A stretch of DNA of 64,000 nucleotides from an uncultured Oscillospiraceae bacterium (GTDB taxonomy: Bacteria > Bacillota > Clostridia > Oscillospirales > Ruminococcaceae): assembly GCA_900539695.1 (NCBI GenBank), contig UQDG01000008.1:1-64000 (forward strand), read 5' to 3'. Numbering within the stretch: the stretch's first letter is position 1; each line of letters begins with the position of its first letter. The notes below the pieces were generated by a model that did not search any database, was not told where the DNA came from, and worked only from the letters and a program-made list of their open reading frames with translations. Shown here piece by piece: positions 10,971-19,055 of the stretch. The translations under genes and the position numbers were made by a program.

Positions 10971-12755
10971 TCAATCAGATTGGGGCGGGTCGGCCGCGCC
11001 TTTTTCTTTGCGGAGTTTCGAGAAGGCGCTTAAAAACTGGTCGTCGGTAGTGCCTTTGACGGTCTGGCTGATGGGCTTGGCGTTGTCCAGCCGTTCCAGG
11101 TACATGTCAATGTCCTCCTGCTGGAGGGGGTGCCCGGCGTTGACGGCCTGGGCGCGGTTGACTTCGGCCATCGGCTTATCGTCCAGCATCTGCTGCAAGC
11201 TGGTGATGTTCACCGGCAGCTGCTCGTCCGCACAGCGGAAAATAGCCCGCAGGGCCTCCTGCATTTCGGGCAGGACCACGGCGTCCATGTTCAAACGCTG
11301 GCGCACATAGGGGATCTTTTCGGGGCTTTGCAGCAGCGCGGCGATGAGTTGCCGCCCGGCACTGGCGGCACCCAAAGCGGTATCTCCCCCGGCACTGTAG
11401 GGCACCCGGATGTCGGCGGCATTGCCCTGCCCGGCCAGGTCGCGCTGCTCTTTGCGGCGGTCGCGGCGCTGGGTGCTGCGCAGCACATCGTTCATCTGCT
11501 CCAAGATCGCCTTTTTACCCACGCCGGTCTCCTCGGCCAGGCGGCCTGCGTAGACGTCCCGCGCTGTGGGGGTAACGCCCTTGCGGGCCAGGATGTCGAT
11601 GGCGTCCTTGAGGTAGTTCAGCCGCCCGGCCGAATCCCGCAGGTCATAGTTGGCGGCAGCCTTTTTCAGCTGGAACTCCGTCGGGTCAGCGCTGCCGTCC
11701 AGCAGCATGGCGAACCGCTCCTTGCCGTATTTTTTAATGAACTCGTCCGGGTCTTTAGCGCCCTGGTAGCTCAGCACCCGCACCTTGATGTCGGCGTCGG
11801 TGAACATGGCCAGGCTGCGGGCGGTGGCCTTCTGGCCCGCCTCATCGGAGTCATAACTCAGCACCACTTCGTCGGCGTATTCGGTCAGCAGTTTGACCTG
11901 TTCGGGCGTCAAGGCGGTACCGCAGGCGCAGACGGCGGTGTCAAACCCAGCCTCGTGCATCGAGATGACGTCCATGTAGCCCTCGCACAAAATATAACGT
12001 TTATTTGGCGATTTTTTGGCCACATTCAGGGCAAACAGCGTACGGGACTTTTTGTACACCATCGTCTCGGGGCTGTTGATGTACTTGGGTTTGGAGTCGT
12101 CCAGCACACGGCCGCCGAAGGCGATGATGGCCCCGCGCACATCGATGATGGGCACCATGACGCGGTGGCGGAAGATGTCGTAGAGATTGCCCTTGGCGCT
12201 GCGCTTGACGAGGCCGGAGTATTCCAGCTCTTCCTCGGAGAAGCCGAGGCGGCGCAGGTAATGCAGCAGGCCGGTGAAATCCTCGGGCGCGTAGCCCAGA
12301 CCGAAGCGGCGGATGGCGGCGTCGGACAGGCCGCGCTTTTCCCGCCAGTAGCGGCGGGCCAGGGCGGCTTCGGGCGTGCGGGCGTTGAGCTGCTCGTAAA
12401 AGTAGCGGGCGGCGCAGCGATTGATCTCTAAGAGGCGCTGCCGGGCGCGGGATTCCTTATCGTCCTCCTCGGGCAGGGGCATGCCTGCACGGCTGGCCAG
12501 CTGTTTGACGGTCTCGACATAGCCGAGGTTATTGTACTTGCGCACAAAGCTGATAACATCCCCTGCCGCGCCGCAGCCGAAGCAGTAAAAGCTCTGAGTG
12601 TCCGGGTAAACCACGAAGGAAGGCGTTTTTTCGTTATGGAACGGGCAAAGGCCGGTGAGGGTGCGCCCGCGGCGGCGGAGCTGAACGTATTGGCCTACGA
12701 TGTCCTCAATATCGTTGCGGCGAACGACTTCCTGGATGTATTCCTGGGGGATCAT
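10971..12755 (-). CDS. dnaG: DNA primase
   Basis: This 594-residue protein makes RNA primers at replication forks. It has an N-terminal zinc-binding domain (C37-P-F-H40 and CFGCG near residue 61), the RNA polymerase core and a Toprim fold (EGYMDV and SYDSDEAGQKA, about residues 255-320). A C-terminal helicase-interaction domain (about residues 440-594) follows. The start is ATG at 12755 (MIPQEYIQEVV), the family-typical N-terminus. A GTG five codons upstream would abut the GGAGG. It lies between dgt and rpoD in one transcription direction. Confidence 0.96.
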   Translation of the reverse strand: MIPQEYIQEVVRRNDIEDIVGQYVQLRRRGRTLTGLCPFHNEKTPSFVVYPDTQSFYCFGCGAAGDVISFVRKYNNLGYVETVKQLASRAGMPLPEEDDKESRARQRLLEINRCAARYFYEQLNARTPEAALARRYWREKRGLSDAAIRRFGLGYAPEDFTGLLHYLRRLGFSEEELEYSGLVKRSAKGNLYDIFRHRVMVPIIDVRGAIIAFGGRVLDDSKPKYINSPETMVYKKSRTLFALNVAKKSPNKRYILCEGYMDVISMHEAGFDTAVCACGTALTPEQVKLLTEYADEVVLSYDSDEAGQKATARSLAMFTDADIKVRVLSYQGAKDPDEFIKKYGKERFAMLLDGSADPTEFQLKKAAANYDLRDSAGRLNYLKDAIDILARKGVTPTARDVYAGRLAEETGVGKKAILEQMNDVLRSTQRRDRRKEQRDLAGQGNAADIRVPYSAGGDTALGAASAGRQLIAALLQSPEKIPYVRQRLNMDAVVLPEMQEALRAIFRCADEQLPVNITSLQQMLDDKPMAEVNRAQAVNAGHPLQQEDIDMYLERLDNAKPISQTVKGTTDDQFLSAFSKLRKEKGAADPPQSD

Positions 12756-12808
12756 ACCTGCGTGGGGCACCTCCTTTTTGCTTTATTTTTTGTTAGCAGT
12801 TGACGGAT

Positions 12809-12827
12809 GCCGCCACCTTGCGGCGGC
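12809..12827. repeat. GCCGCC hairpin repeat between dgt and dnaG
   Basis: A short palindrome (GCCGCC arms around ACCTTGC) lies in the 100-nt dgt-dnaG gap. Related sequences recur at about 18581 and 32461, so it belongs to a dispersed family. It may act as a processing or attenuating hairpin, but it has no U tract. Confidence 0.6.
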
Positions 12828-12855
12828 AGGCGAAAGCCGCCCACTTAAAACAAAA

Positions 12856-13857
12856 TCATAAAACCGTCCACTTTTGGGGGACAAACAGATCCTCAAAAAG
12901 CCGGGTGGCGAATTCATCGCTCATGCCGCTGATGTAATCGGTCACGGCGCGGTCGACACCCTCGTTGTAGGCGATCTGCAGGTAGAAGTTGGGCATCAGG
13001 GTCGGCTCCTCGCACAGGCGCTCGTACAACTCGGCCACGAGCTTGTCCACCTTTTTTTCCTCGCGCTTGGCTTCCTTGTCCACGTAGACTGTGGAGTACA
13101 TGAAGTCCTTCAGCACGGCGTAGGCGGCGTCCACTTCGGGCGAAAAGTTGATGCGGCCGCTCTGGCTGTGCTCGATCAAATCCGTTATCATCGTGGTGAT
13201 GCGCTGGGACTTGGTGGTGCCCAGCACGGCCACGGCTTCGGGCGGGAGCTGGCGGGGGTCCAGCACACCGGCGGTGACGGCATCCTCGATGTCGTGGTTC
13301 AAAAAGGCTATGTGGTCCGCGCGGCGCACCACGCAGCCCTCAGGCGTGCGGGCCCAGGCGCCGGTGGTGTGGGTAACGATGCCGTTGCGCACCTCCCAGG
13401 TCAGGTTGAGGCCCTTGCCGTCTTTTTCCAGGAAATCTACCACCCGCAGGCTTTGGCGGTAGTGGGTAAAGCCGCCGGGGCACAGGCGGTTCAGCGCGCG
13501 CTCCCCCGCGTGGCCAAAGGGGGTATGGCCCAGGTCGTGGCCCAGGGCGATGGCCTCGGTCAGATCCTCGTTCAGCCGCAGGGCGCGGGCGATGGTGCGG
13601 GCGATCTGCGCGACCTCCAGCGTGTGGGTCAGCCGGGTGCGGTAATGGTCCCCCTCGGGCGAGAGAAAGACTTGGGTCTTCTGCTTCAGGCGGCGGAACG
13701 CCTTGCAGTGGATAATGCGGTCGCGGTCCCGCTGGTAGCACGGGCGGATGGGGTCCTCGTCCTCCGGGCGGCAGCGGCCCCGGGTGGATTGGCTCAGGGT
13801 GGCGTAGCGGCTCAGGGTCTGGCGCTCGATCGCCTGGGTCTCTTCGCGGATGGTCAT
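12856..13857 (-). CDS. dgt: Deoxyguanosinetriphosphate triphosphohydrolase-like protein (HD domain)
   Basis: This 333-residue HD-superfamily enzyme hydrolyses dNTPs to deoxynucleosides and triphosphate. Metal-binding residues are visible in RTRLTHTLEVAQIART (H) and AIALGHDLGHTPFGHAGE (HD and H), with a later aspartate in VRRADHIAFLNHDIEDA. The start ATG at 13857 (MTIREETQAIERQ) follows GAAAGGGGG by 9 nt; codons further upstream look untranslated. It leads the dgt-dnaG-rpoD cluster, suggesting coordination of dNTP pools with replication. An A+T-rich stretch (about 13950-14010) upstream probably holds the promoter, but I could not settle on hexamers. Confidence 0.92.
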   Translation of the reverse strand: MTIREETQAIERQTLSRYATLSQSTRGRCRPEDEDPIRPCYQRDRDRIIHCKAFRRLKQKTQVFLSPEGDHYRTRLTHTLEVAQIARTIARALRLNEDLTEAIALGHDLGHTPFGHAGERALNRLCPGGFTHYRQSLRVVDFLEKDGKGLNLTWEVRNGIVTHTTGAWARTPEGCVVRRADHIAFLNHDIEDAVTAGVLDPRQLPPEAVAVLGTTKSQRITTMITDLIEHSQSGRINFSPEVDAAYAVLKDFMYSTVYVDKEAKREEKKVDKLVAELYERLCEEPTLMPNFYLQIAYNEGVDRAVTDYISGMSDEFATRLFEDLFVPQKWTVL

Positions 13858-14078
13858 GGTCAGCAGCCCCCTTTCCGGCTTATGGCAGCCCTGCTTTTGC
13901 GCCGTTCTGCAGCTGCGGCGCACGGGGGCAGTTCTGCCTTATTTTTCCCTCTATATATAAATACGATAAAACTTGGCGAAATACTCTTTTTTTATGCGGA
14001 ATTTTTTGAAAAAATTCAAAGTCGGTCCTGCGGAAGGGGGCAAGCCCCTCTCCCTACAATACCACCTTGCATGAGGCT

Positions 14079-14154
14079 GTAGGGGGCGATGCTTGCATCG
14101 CCCCGCAAGTAGCCGCCCGCCTATACGGGCCGATGACGAGCATCGGCCCCTACA
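14079..14154. repeat. Pair of dispersed GTAGGGG-type palindromes
   Basis: Two palindromic units (14079-14104, GGGCGATGC/GCATCGCCC; 14127-14154, GGGCCGATG/CATCGGCCC) occupy the dgt-yigZ gap. Near copies occur at 16643, 41399 and 55561, each ending in CCCCTAC or its complement. They resemble REP-type intergenic palindromes. Nothing else was recognised in 13858-14198 apart from the A+T-rich dgt upstream stretch. Confidence 0.65.
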
Positions 14155-14198
14155 AAAAGGCGTAGAGGAATCCAGGCCCTGAAAAGCCGCAGCAAAAA

Positions 14199-14816
14199 TC
14201 AAAACGGTGCGTACATCGCTGCCGAAACGGTGACTTCGGCGCTGCCGCGGGTCAGTTCGGTCAGCTTGGCACACAGGGGGCCTTCCTCCCCGGCAGGCAT
14301 CCGCCAAAGCAGGGTAACGGCATCGTCAAACACAGGCTCCTCCGGCTTGGCCCCGGCCGCAGCGATAATGCGCTGGGCCTGCTCGAACTGGGCGTAGGGC
14401 ACCCGCAGGCGGCAGTCCACCACCAACCGCATGCTGACAAGTTCGGCATTTTGCAGTGCGCCGCCGGCCGCCGCCGTGTAGGCGCGCACCAGGCCGCCGG
14501 TGCCCAGCAGGATACCGCCGAAATACCGCGTGACGACTACGATCACGTCCGACACGCCCGCGTGGCCGATGGTCTCCAGCACCGGGGTGCCGGCCGTCTT
14601 GGCGGGTTCGCCGTCGTCGGAGTAGCGGGTGCGGCCGTTTTGCAGCACGTAGGCATAGACGTTATGCCGCGCGGTGCGGTTGGCGGCGCGCACGGCGTTC
14701 AGCACAGCCAGAGCCTTTTCCTCGGTATCGGCAAAGGCGGCGGTGGCGATAAAGCGGCTGCGCTTTTCCTCGTACGTAAAGGTCGAGGTCCCCCGCAGGG
14801 TCTTGTAGTCAGGCAT
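14199..14816 (-). CDS. YigZ family protein (IMPACT domain)
   Basis: This 205-residue cytosolic protein has an N-terminal IMPACT/UPF0029 fold (about residues 15-120, SRFIATAAFADTEEKALAVL, YSDDGEPAKTAGTPVL and TRYFGGILLGTGGLVRAY) and a C-terminal ferredoxin-like domain. YigZ-type proteins are widespread; a translation- or RNA-related role is proposed for the family, but the biochemical activity is not settled. The start ATG at 14816 follows AAGGAG by 7 nt. A hairpin (14846-14880) ending in a short T run lies just upstream of the ribosome-binding site, which could attenuate expression. Confidence 0.9.
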   Translation of the reverse strand: MPDYKTLRGTSTFTYEEKRSRFIATAAFADTEEKALAVLNAVRAANRTARHNVYAYVLQNGRTRYSDDGEPAKTAGTPVLETIGHAGVSDVIVVVTRYFGGILLGTGGLVRAYTAAAGGALQNAELVSMRLVVDCRLRVPYAQFEQAQRIIAAAGAKPEEPVFDDAVTLLWRMPAGEEGPLCAKLTELTRGSAEVTVSAAMYAPF

Positions 14817-14845
14817 GGCGGCACTCCTTGGAATTATACAAAAAC

Positions 14846-14880
14846 ATCCGCATCGGCGGACATGCGCCGACGATGCGGAT
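14846..14880 (-). terminator. Hairpin with short T run upstream of yigZ
   Basis: ATCCGCATC pairs with GATGCGGAT (9 bp), with an inner GGCG/CGCC stem, followed on the minus strand by GTTTTTG about 15 nt before the yigZ ribosome-binding site. It is either an attenuator or the end of an upstream transcript. Confidence 0.5.
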
Positions 14881-14889
14881 ACTTCTAGA

Positions 14890-14939
14890 GCAAAAAAGTG
14901 CATTTTTGTGTCGTCAGGCGCGAAAATGTGCTTTTTTGC
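14890..14939. repeat. 17-bp inverted repeat with A/T runs
   Basis: GCAAAAAAGTGCATTTT (14890-14906) and AAAATGTGCTTTTTTGC (14923-14939) pair over 17 bp with two adjacent G-U pairs around a 16-nt loop. It lies in the 260-nt yigZ-rpmE gap and its function is not clear. Confidence 0.55.
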
Positions 14940-15035
14940 GACGGGGCGAATCCAAAGGAGGGGTGCAGGAGCGTGGCGCAGCCACACAGCGACGAACCCC
15001 TTCTTTGAGCTGAGCAAAGCTCAGCACATCAAAAA

Positions 15036-15059
15036 ACCCCAGATGTCGCCATCTGGGGT
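15036..15059 (-). terminator. rpmE terminator
   Basis: ACCCCAGAT/ATCTGGGGT is a perfect 9-bp stem followed on the minus strand by TTTTTT, 17 nt after the rpmE stop. A second small perfect hairpin (GCTGAGC/GCTCAGC, 15009-15025) follows. Confidence 0.9.
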
Positions 15060-15076
15060 CAAAAGCTTTGGAAAAA

Positions 15077-15283
15077 TTACTTGCCGGACTTGGCAAAACG
15101 GCGCTTGAAACGCTCGACGCGGCCACCGGTATCGACCAGCTTCTGCTTGCCGGTGTAGAACGGATGGCACTTGCTGCAAACTTCGACGTGGATCTCCGGC
15201 TTGGTGTCACGGGTGTGAATCACGTTGCCGCAGGCGCAAGTGATGGTGCAGTCCACATAGTTCGGATGGATGCCCTGCTTCAT
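15077..15283 (-). CDS. rpmE: 50S ribosomal protein L31, zinc-binding type
   Basis: This 68-residue ribosomal protein of the large-subunit/small-subunit bridge region starts [20 protein letters not shown] and carries the C+ zinc ligands (CTITCACGN and CSKCHPF). It ends KRRFAKSGK. The ATG at 15283 follows AGAGGTGAAAAT. It is a single-gene unit with a perfect-consensus promoter upstream, a structured leader of about 130 nt, and its own terminator. Zinc-dependent replacement by a C- paralogue is known in other bacteria, but no paralogue is present here. Confidence 0.97.
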   Translation of the reverse strand: MKQGIHPNYVDCTITCACGNVIHTRDTKPEIHVEVCSKCHPFYTGKQKLVDTGGRVERFKRRFAKSGK

Positions 15284-15360
15284 GGTATTTTCACCTCTTT
15301 CTCGATTATGATAACGGGAGCCATACTTGATATATGTGCTCATCACAATCTCCGAATTGC

Positions 15361-15399
15361 GGCTACCAGCGCCCACCATCCTGTGCGGGCGGAGCAGCC
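15361..15399 (-). ncRNA. Candidate rpmE leader structure
   Basis: In the rpmE leader, GGCTGC pairs with GTAGCC and an inner GCCC pairs with GGGC, giving a two-part stem between the promoter and the gene. Structured leaders that bind L31 are known in several bacterial groups; whether this is one is inference. Confidence 0.4.
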
Positions 15400-15419
15400 A
15401 TCTGAACGATTGCTGAAAT

Positions 15420-15448
15420 ATTATAGCGGATTTTTGGGGCGATGTCAA
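15420..15448 (-). promoter_or_regulatory. rpmE promoter (perfect consensus)
   Basis: TTGACA and TATAAT are separated by 17 nt on the minus strand, about 130 nt upstream of rpmE. Confidence 0.92.
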
Positions 15449-15466
15449 GTATTTTTTTGTGTTGAC

Positions 15467-16501
15467 TTACAGGCTCTTTCCCCCGGTGCACACGGTGCGG
15501 GCGTCCCATTTTAAATCACTGCCATTATAAATGGAAAAGGTGTACTGCACGGCGGGGGTGCCGTCCACGCTGCCGGTGGCGGTGATGGTGCCGTTGTTGT
15601 TGGCATACGCCCAGGTGTAGGCGGGCGTTTCGGGCAGGTCGTCGGCGGTGGTGGTGGTGCCGGGCCAATCGATGGCAAAAAAGCGGGCGTTACTGCTCCA
15701 ATCGTCCTCGGCGGTAAAGTCGATGGTCAGCAATCGGTTGGCCTGTTCCGCCGTAAAGCCCAGCAGGTTGGGGCCGTAGTCCCGGCTGCGGGCGGCGAGG
15801 TAATAGGCCGTCTGCTCCTCGGTCCAGTCGGCAGGGGCGGCAAAATCGGTGATGCCCGCCGCGGCCAGGGCGCGGCACTGGTGCACCAGCATCGTGTGCT
15901 GCCACTCGTTCAAGTTCAACTCGCGGGCCTCGTCGCTCAGTTCCGGGATGGCGGCAGTGCTGTCGGTACTGTACCAGCCGCTGATGGCCTCGCAGGGCCG
16001 GGCGTCGTCCACCGGGGTAAACACGTAGATGCTGTTGGTGCCGTCGGGGTACTGGGTGCCGCCGTAGTCAGCCTCGGGCGAGTAGACGACATAGAAGCTG
16101 ACCTTGACCAAAAAGGCCTCACCATCGTCGATTTTGGTGCGGTAGTCCGTGCCGCTGCCGGCGTCGGTATTGTCCAGCAGGTCGGCGGCTTCCTCGTCAT
16201 CGGCAGGGTCGACCACGCCGGACATGCCCACGCGGGTGGTGATATAGCGGATGGCGTTCTCGTCCAGTACCGTCTGCCAGTAGTTGGCCGCGCGCTCGGC
16301 CGCTACCGCCAATTGCGTCAGGTATTCCGGGTCAATCGGTTCACGGCGGTTGGCGTCCAGCGTGGTGGATGCTGCCAAGGATTCCGGTTCCGGCGTGGGT
16401 CCGGCGGCGGATTCCGAGGCAGGTGCGGCACACCCGGCCAGCACCCCGGCGCAAAGCAGCACCGCCGCCAAACCGGCGGCACGGCGGGAAATGGCAGACA
16501 T
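15467..16501 (-). CDS. Putative lipoprotein of unknown function
   Basis: This 344-residue predicted secreted lipoprotein has a signal peptide (MSAISRRAAGLAAVLLCAGV) ending in the lipobox LAGC, then a Ser/Pro/Glu-rich spacer. The mature part is acidic and rich in Trp, Tyr and Asp with no family I recognise. The ATG at 16501 was chosen because AAGGAGG lies 7 nt upstream; a TTG two codons earlier is less likely. It ends only 19 nt before the rpmE -35 box, and no clear terminator separates it from rpmE. It could bind a ligand or cell-wall component, but nothing in the sequence settles that. Confidence 0.75.
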   Translation of the reverse strand: MSAISRRAAGLAAVLLCAGVLAGCAAPASESAAGPTPEPESLAASTTLDANRREPIDPEYLTQLAVAAERAANYWQTVLDENAIRYITTRVGMSGVVDPADDEEAADLLDNTDAGSGTDYRTKIDDGEAFLVKVSFYVVYSPEADYGGTQYPDGTNSIYVFTPVDDARPCEAISGWYSTDSTAAIPELSDEARELNLNEWQHTMLVHQCRALAAAGITDFAAPADWTEEQTAYYLAARSRDYGPNLLGFTAEQANRLLTIDFTAEDDWSSNARFFAIDWPGTTTTADDLPETPAYTWAYANNNGTITATGSVDGTPAVQYTFSIYNGSDLKWDARTVCTGGKSL

Positions 16502-16642
16502 AGACAAGCCTCCTTCTTGATGCGATTTATATAATAGGTATACTTTTATTGTAATGTACCACCGGCAAAAGTCAACGGTGTGCGGCAGATTTTACAACTA
16601 TTTCTAAAATGTTTCCAAATGGGCCTACACATGCGGCAAGCG

Positions 16643-16672
16643 CACGGGCGGATACAGAATCCGCCCCTACGG
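16643..16672. repeat. Dispersed GGCGGAT/ATCCGCC palindrome
   Basis: GGGCGGATacAGAATCCGCCC is a member of the palindrome family also seen at 14079, 41399 and 55561. It lies in the 260-nt gap between pgm and the lipoprotein gene; no other element was recognised there besides the pgm terminator. Confidence 0.6.
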
Positions 16673-16726
16673 GTGGGGTTGCGCAGATGCCGTAGGTACT
16701 GATTCCATATCGGCCCGCGGACACAT

Positions 16727-16757
16727 AAAAAGGCTTCCCTCAAGGGGAGCCTTTTAT
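16727..16757 (-). terminator. Phosphoglucomutase terminator
   Basis: AAAAGGCT/AGCCTTTT arms enclose CCCC/GGGA-type pairing, followed on the minus strand by a T-rich run. It lies 8 nt after the stop codon. A near copy serves at 26073. Confidence 0.75.
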
Positions 16758-16764
16758 TTAACTT

Positions 16765-18447
16765 TTACGCCAGCAGCGGCTTGCAGGCTTCGGCCAGCTT
16801 TTCTTTCTGGGCTTCGGCCTCGGCCAGGTCTTTGCCCTTGGTGGTGAAGTAGGTCTTGATCTTCGGCTCGGTGCCGGAGGGGCGCACCACCACGGTGGCG
16901 CCGCTTTCCAGCGTGTAGATCAGCACGTTGGCGGCGGGCAGGCCGGTCTCCTCGGGCTTCTTGTAGTCCACGACCTTGACGACCTTGTCCCCGGCGAAGT
17001 CCTTCGGCGGGTTGTCGCGCAGGTTCTGCATGATGTCGGCCATCTTGTCCATGCCGGACAGACCCGGGAACTCGAAGCTGTCGACCTTGTTCAGGTAGCG
17101 GCCGTATTCAGCGTAGATACGCTCCAGTTCTTCCTTGATGGAGGAACCCTTGGCGCGGTAGTAGGCAGCCATCTCGCAGATCAGCATCGAGCCGATGATG
17201 GCGTCCTTGTCACGCACGTAGGGACCGGCCAGGTAGCCGTAACTCTCCTCGAAGCCGAAGATGAAGCGGTCCACCTCACCGGCGGCCTCCAGCTTTGCGA
17301 TCTGGTCACCGATCCACTTGAAGCCGGTCAGCACGTTGCGGCACTCGACACCGTAATGCTCGGCCACCTTGTCGGCCAGCGGGGTGGAGACGATGGACTT
17401 GCACATGACGGCGTTCTTGGGCATGGTCCCCTGTTCGATGCGGCCCGCGCAGATGTAGTCCAGCAGCAGCACGCCCACCTCGTTGCCGGAGAGCAGCTCA
17501 TAACTGCCGTCCTTGCACTTGACGGCAATGCCCACGCGGTCGGCGTCGGGGTCGGTGGCCAGCATCAGGTCAGCGCCGGACTTCTTTGCCAGCTCCAGGC
17601 CGAGGCGCAGGGCCTCGAAGATCTCGGGGTTGGGGTACGGGCAGGTGGGGAAATTGCCGTCCGGCTTCTCCTGCTCGGGCACGACGGTGATGTCGGTGAT
17701 GCCGATGTCCTTCAACACATGGGTGACGGGCACCAGGCCGGAGCCGTTCAGCGGGCTGTAGACCAGCTTGAGGCCGGCGGTCTTGCAAATGCCGGGGCGG
17801 ATGGAGCGGGCCTCGATGGCGGCGTACAGGGCGTTGATGCAGTCGTCACCGACGTACTCGATCAGGCCCTGGGCCATGCCGTCCTCAAAGGAGATGAGCT
17901 TGGCGCCGGTGAGGATGTCGGTCTTCTGGATTTCGGCATACACGATGTCAGCGGCTTCATCGGTCATCTGGCAGCCGTCCGGGCCGTAGGCCTTGTAGCC
18001 GTTATACTTGGCAGGGTTGTGGCTGGCCGTGACCATGATGCCCGCATTGCAGTTGTAGTAGCGGGTAGCAAAGCTCAGGGCAGGCACGGGCATGAGGGCG
18101 CTGTAGATGCGCACCTTGATGCCGTTGGCGGCCAGCACCTCAGCAGCGGTCTTGGCAAAGACGTCGCTCTTGATACGGCTGTCGTAGCTGATGGCGACGG
18201 TCTGGCTGCCGCCCTGGGTCTTGACCCAATTGGCCAGGCCCTGGGTAGCCTGCCGCACGACGTAGATGTTCATGCGGTTGGTACCCGCGCCGATGACACC
18301 GCGAAGGCCTGCGGTGCCGAACTTCAGGGCCACAGCAAAGCGGTCCTGGATGGCAGCGTCGTCGTCCTTAACGCTTTCCAGTTCGGGCTTCAGATCTGCA
18401 TCGGCCAGGTCAGCCGCCAGCCAGCGGTCATACATTTCCTTATACAT
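16765..18447 (-). CDS. Phosphoglucomutase/phosphomannomutase (alpha-D-phosphohexomutase family)
   Basis: This 560-residue cytoplasmic enzyme interconverts glucose 1- and 6-phosphate. The phosphoserine loop is MVTASHNPAKYNGYKAYG, the metal loop LMLATDPDADRVGIA and the sugar-binding loop GFEESYGYLAG. The C-terminal phosphate-binding loop RPSGTEPKIKTYF completes the four-domain fold. The length matches the PgcA-like group of Firmicutes. ATG at 18447 (MYKEMYDRW) was chosen because AGGTG lies 9 nt upstream. It is monocistronic, with a consensus promoter and a terminator. Confidence 0.95.
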   Translation of the reverse strand: MYKEMYDRWLAADLADADLKPELESVKDDDAAIQDRFAVALKFGTAGLRGVIGAGTNRMNIYVVRQATQGLANWVKTQGGSQTVAISYDSRIKSDVFAKTAAEVLAANGIKVRIYSALMPVPALSFATRYYNCNAGIMVTASHNPAKYNGYKAYGPDGCQMTDEAADIVYAEIQKTDILTGAKLISFEDGMAQGLIEYVGDDCINALYAAIEARSIRPGICKTAGLKLVYSPLNGSGLVPVTHVLKDIGITDITVVPEQEKPDGNFPTCPYPNPEIFEALRLGLELAKKSGADLMLATDPDADRVGIAVKCKDGSYELLSGNEVGVLLLDYICAGRIEQGTMPKNAVMCKSIVSTPLADKVAEHYGVECRNVLTGFKWIGDQIAKLEAAGEVDRFIFGFEESYGYLAGPYVRDKDAIIGSMLICEMAAYYRAKGSSIKEELERIYAEYGRYLNKVDSFEFPGLSGMDKMADIMQNLRDNPPKDFAGDKVVKVVDYKKPEETGLPAANVLIYTLESGATVVVRPSGTEPKIKTYFTTKGKDLAEAEAQKEKLAEACKPLLA

Positions 18448-18488
18448 AAGTATATACACCTGCACTTTCTATGGTTGATACTATACTA

Positions 18489-18517
18489 AATATACCAACT
18501 TCTGTGCGGTGTGTCAA
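18489..18517 (-). promoter_or_regulatory. Phosphoglucomutase promoter
   Basis: TTGACA, a 17-nt spacer and TATATT lie on the minus strand about 40 nt upstream of the start codon. Confidence 0.88.
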
Positions 18518-18544
18518 TTGAATTTTGGCTATTTTTACCGATTT

Positions 18545-18800
18545 GTTGCTTTGGTTTTGCAGGGTGGCTTTCGTTCCGCGCCACCTTGCGGCGCATCACT
18601 CGTTTTAACGGCTTTCTGCCTTTATGTGTTCCTTTTGGAGACCCAAAAAGAACCGAAAAGGTCCCCGCCACTTCCGATAGCGCGCTGCCTCGCAACAGCG
18701 AGACTATTTTCGCTACCTTTTTTGGTCAAAAAAAGGTAGGCCTAATAGAAGAATCCCATAATAAAAGGCCATGCCGCAAGGTGGGCAGGGCCGGGCAAGC
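18545..18800. repeat. Composite of dispersed intergenic repeats upstream of pgm
   Basis: This non-coding block holds several repeat units. GCGCCACCTTGCGGCGC with TCGTTTTAAC (about 18577-18611) recurs at 32461. GTTCCTTTTGG/CCAAAAAGAAC and CTACCTTTTTT/AAAAAAAGGTAG are inverted repeats. ATAAAAGGCCATGCC followed by GGCAGGGCC (about 18763-18794) recurs at 32508. Short open frames here are not credible genes. Confidence 0.65.
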
Positions 18801-18832
18801 AACAAATAGAACAATTCTTGCGCCCCATTTCC

Positions 18833-18979
18833 ACCACTTTTTGCCCCTTATATACCCAATAACTGCAAAAGTGGTATACCACTTTCTAACCACTTTTACA
18901 GTTTAATAAGTGGTTAAATATAACTTAGATATGTAATTTTTATAACCACTTATTGAGTTATTCAGTTGTATAAGGGGGC
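18833..18979. repeat. Cluster of six AAGTGGT/ACCACTT motifs within nested palindromes
   Basis: The heptamer occurs at 18833, 18869, 18878, 18889, 18908 and 18945, in both orientations, within about 120 bp of A+T-rich DNA. Two copies form the perfect 18-bp palindrome 18868-18885. Two others are part of a perfect 12-bp inverted repeat (18905-18916 and 18943-18954) with a 26-nt spacer. The whole is flanked by GCCCCTTATA (18843) and TATAAGGGGGC (18969). It lies between the pgm promoter and the sensor-kinase terminator and has no obvious gene of its own. Confidence 0.75.
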
Positions 18980-19008
18980 GCAGGTGCTTTTCCCAAAACC
19001 TTATCGCA

Positions 19009-19044
19009 AAATAAATGCGCCCCACCATCCCGGCAGGGCGCATT
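19009..19044 (-). terminator. Sensor kinase terminator
   Basis: AATGCGCCC pairs with GGGCGCATT around a G+C-rich loop and is followed on the minus strand by TATTTT, 12 nt after the stop codon. Confidence 0.8.
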
Positions 19045-19055
19045 GCTTGTTTACT

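Noticed and set aside
18511..18906. A 131-codon open frame in the pgm upstream region
   Set aside because: It runs through dispersed repeats and inverted repeats, lacks a ribosome-binding site, and its product has no plausible domain.
18833..18979. CRISPR array or replication origin
   Set aside because: The repeated unit is a 7-mer with irregular spacing and both orientations, with no spacers of uniform length. DnaA-type TTATCCACA boxes and dnaA/dnaN genes are absent.
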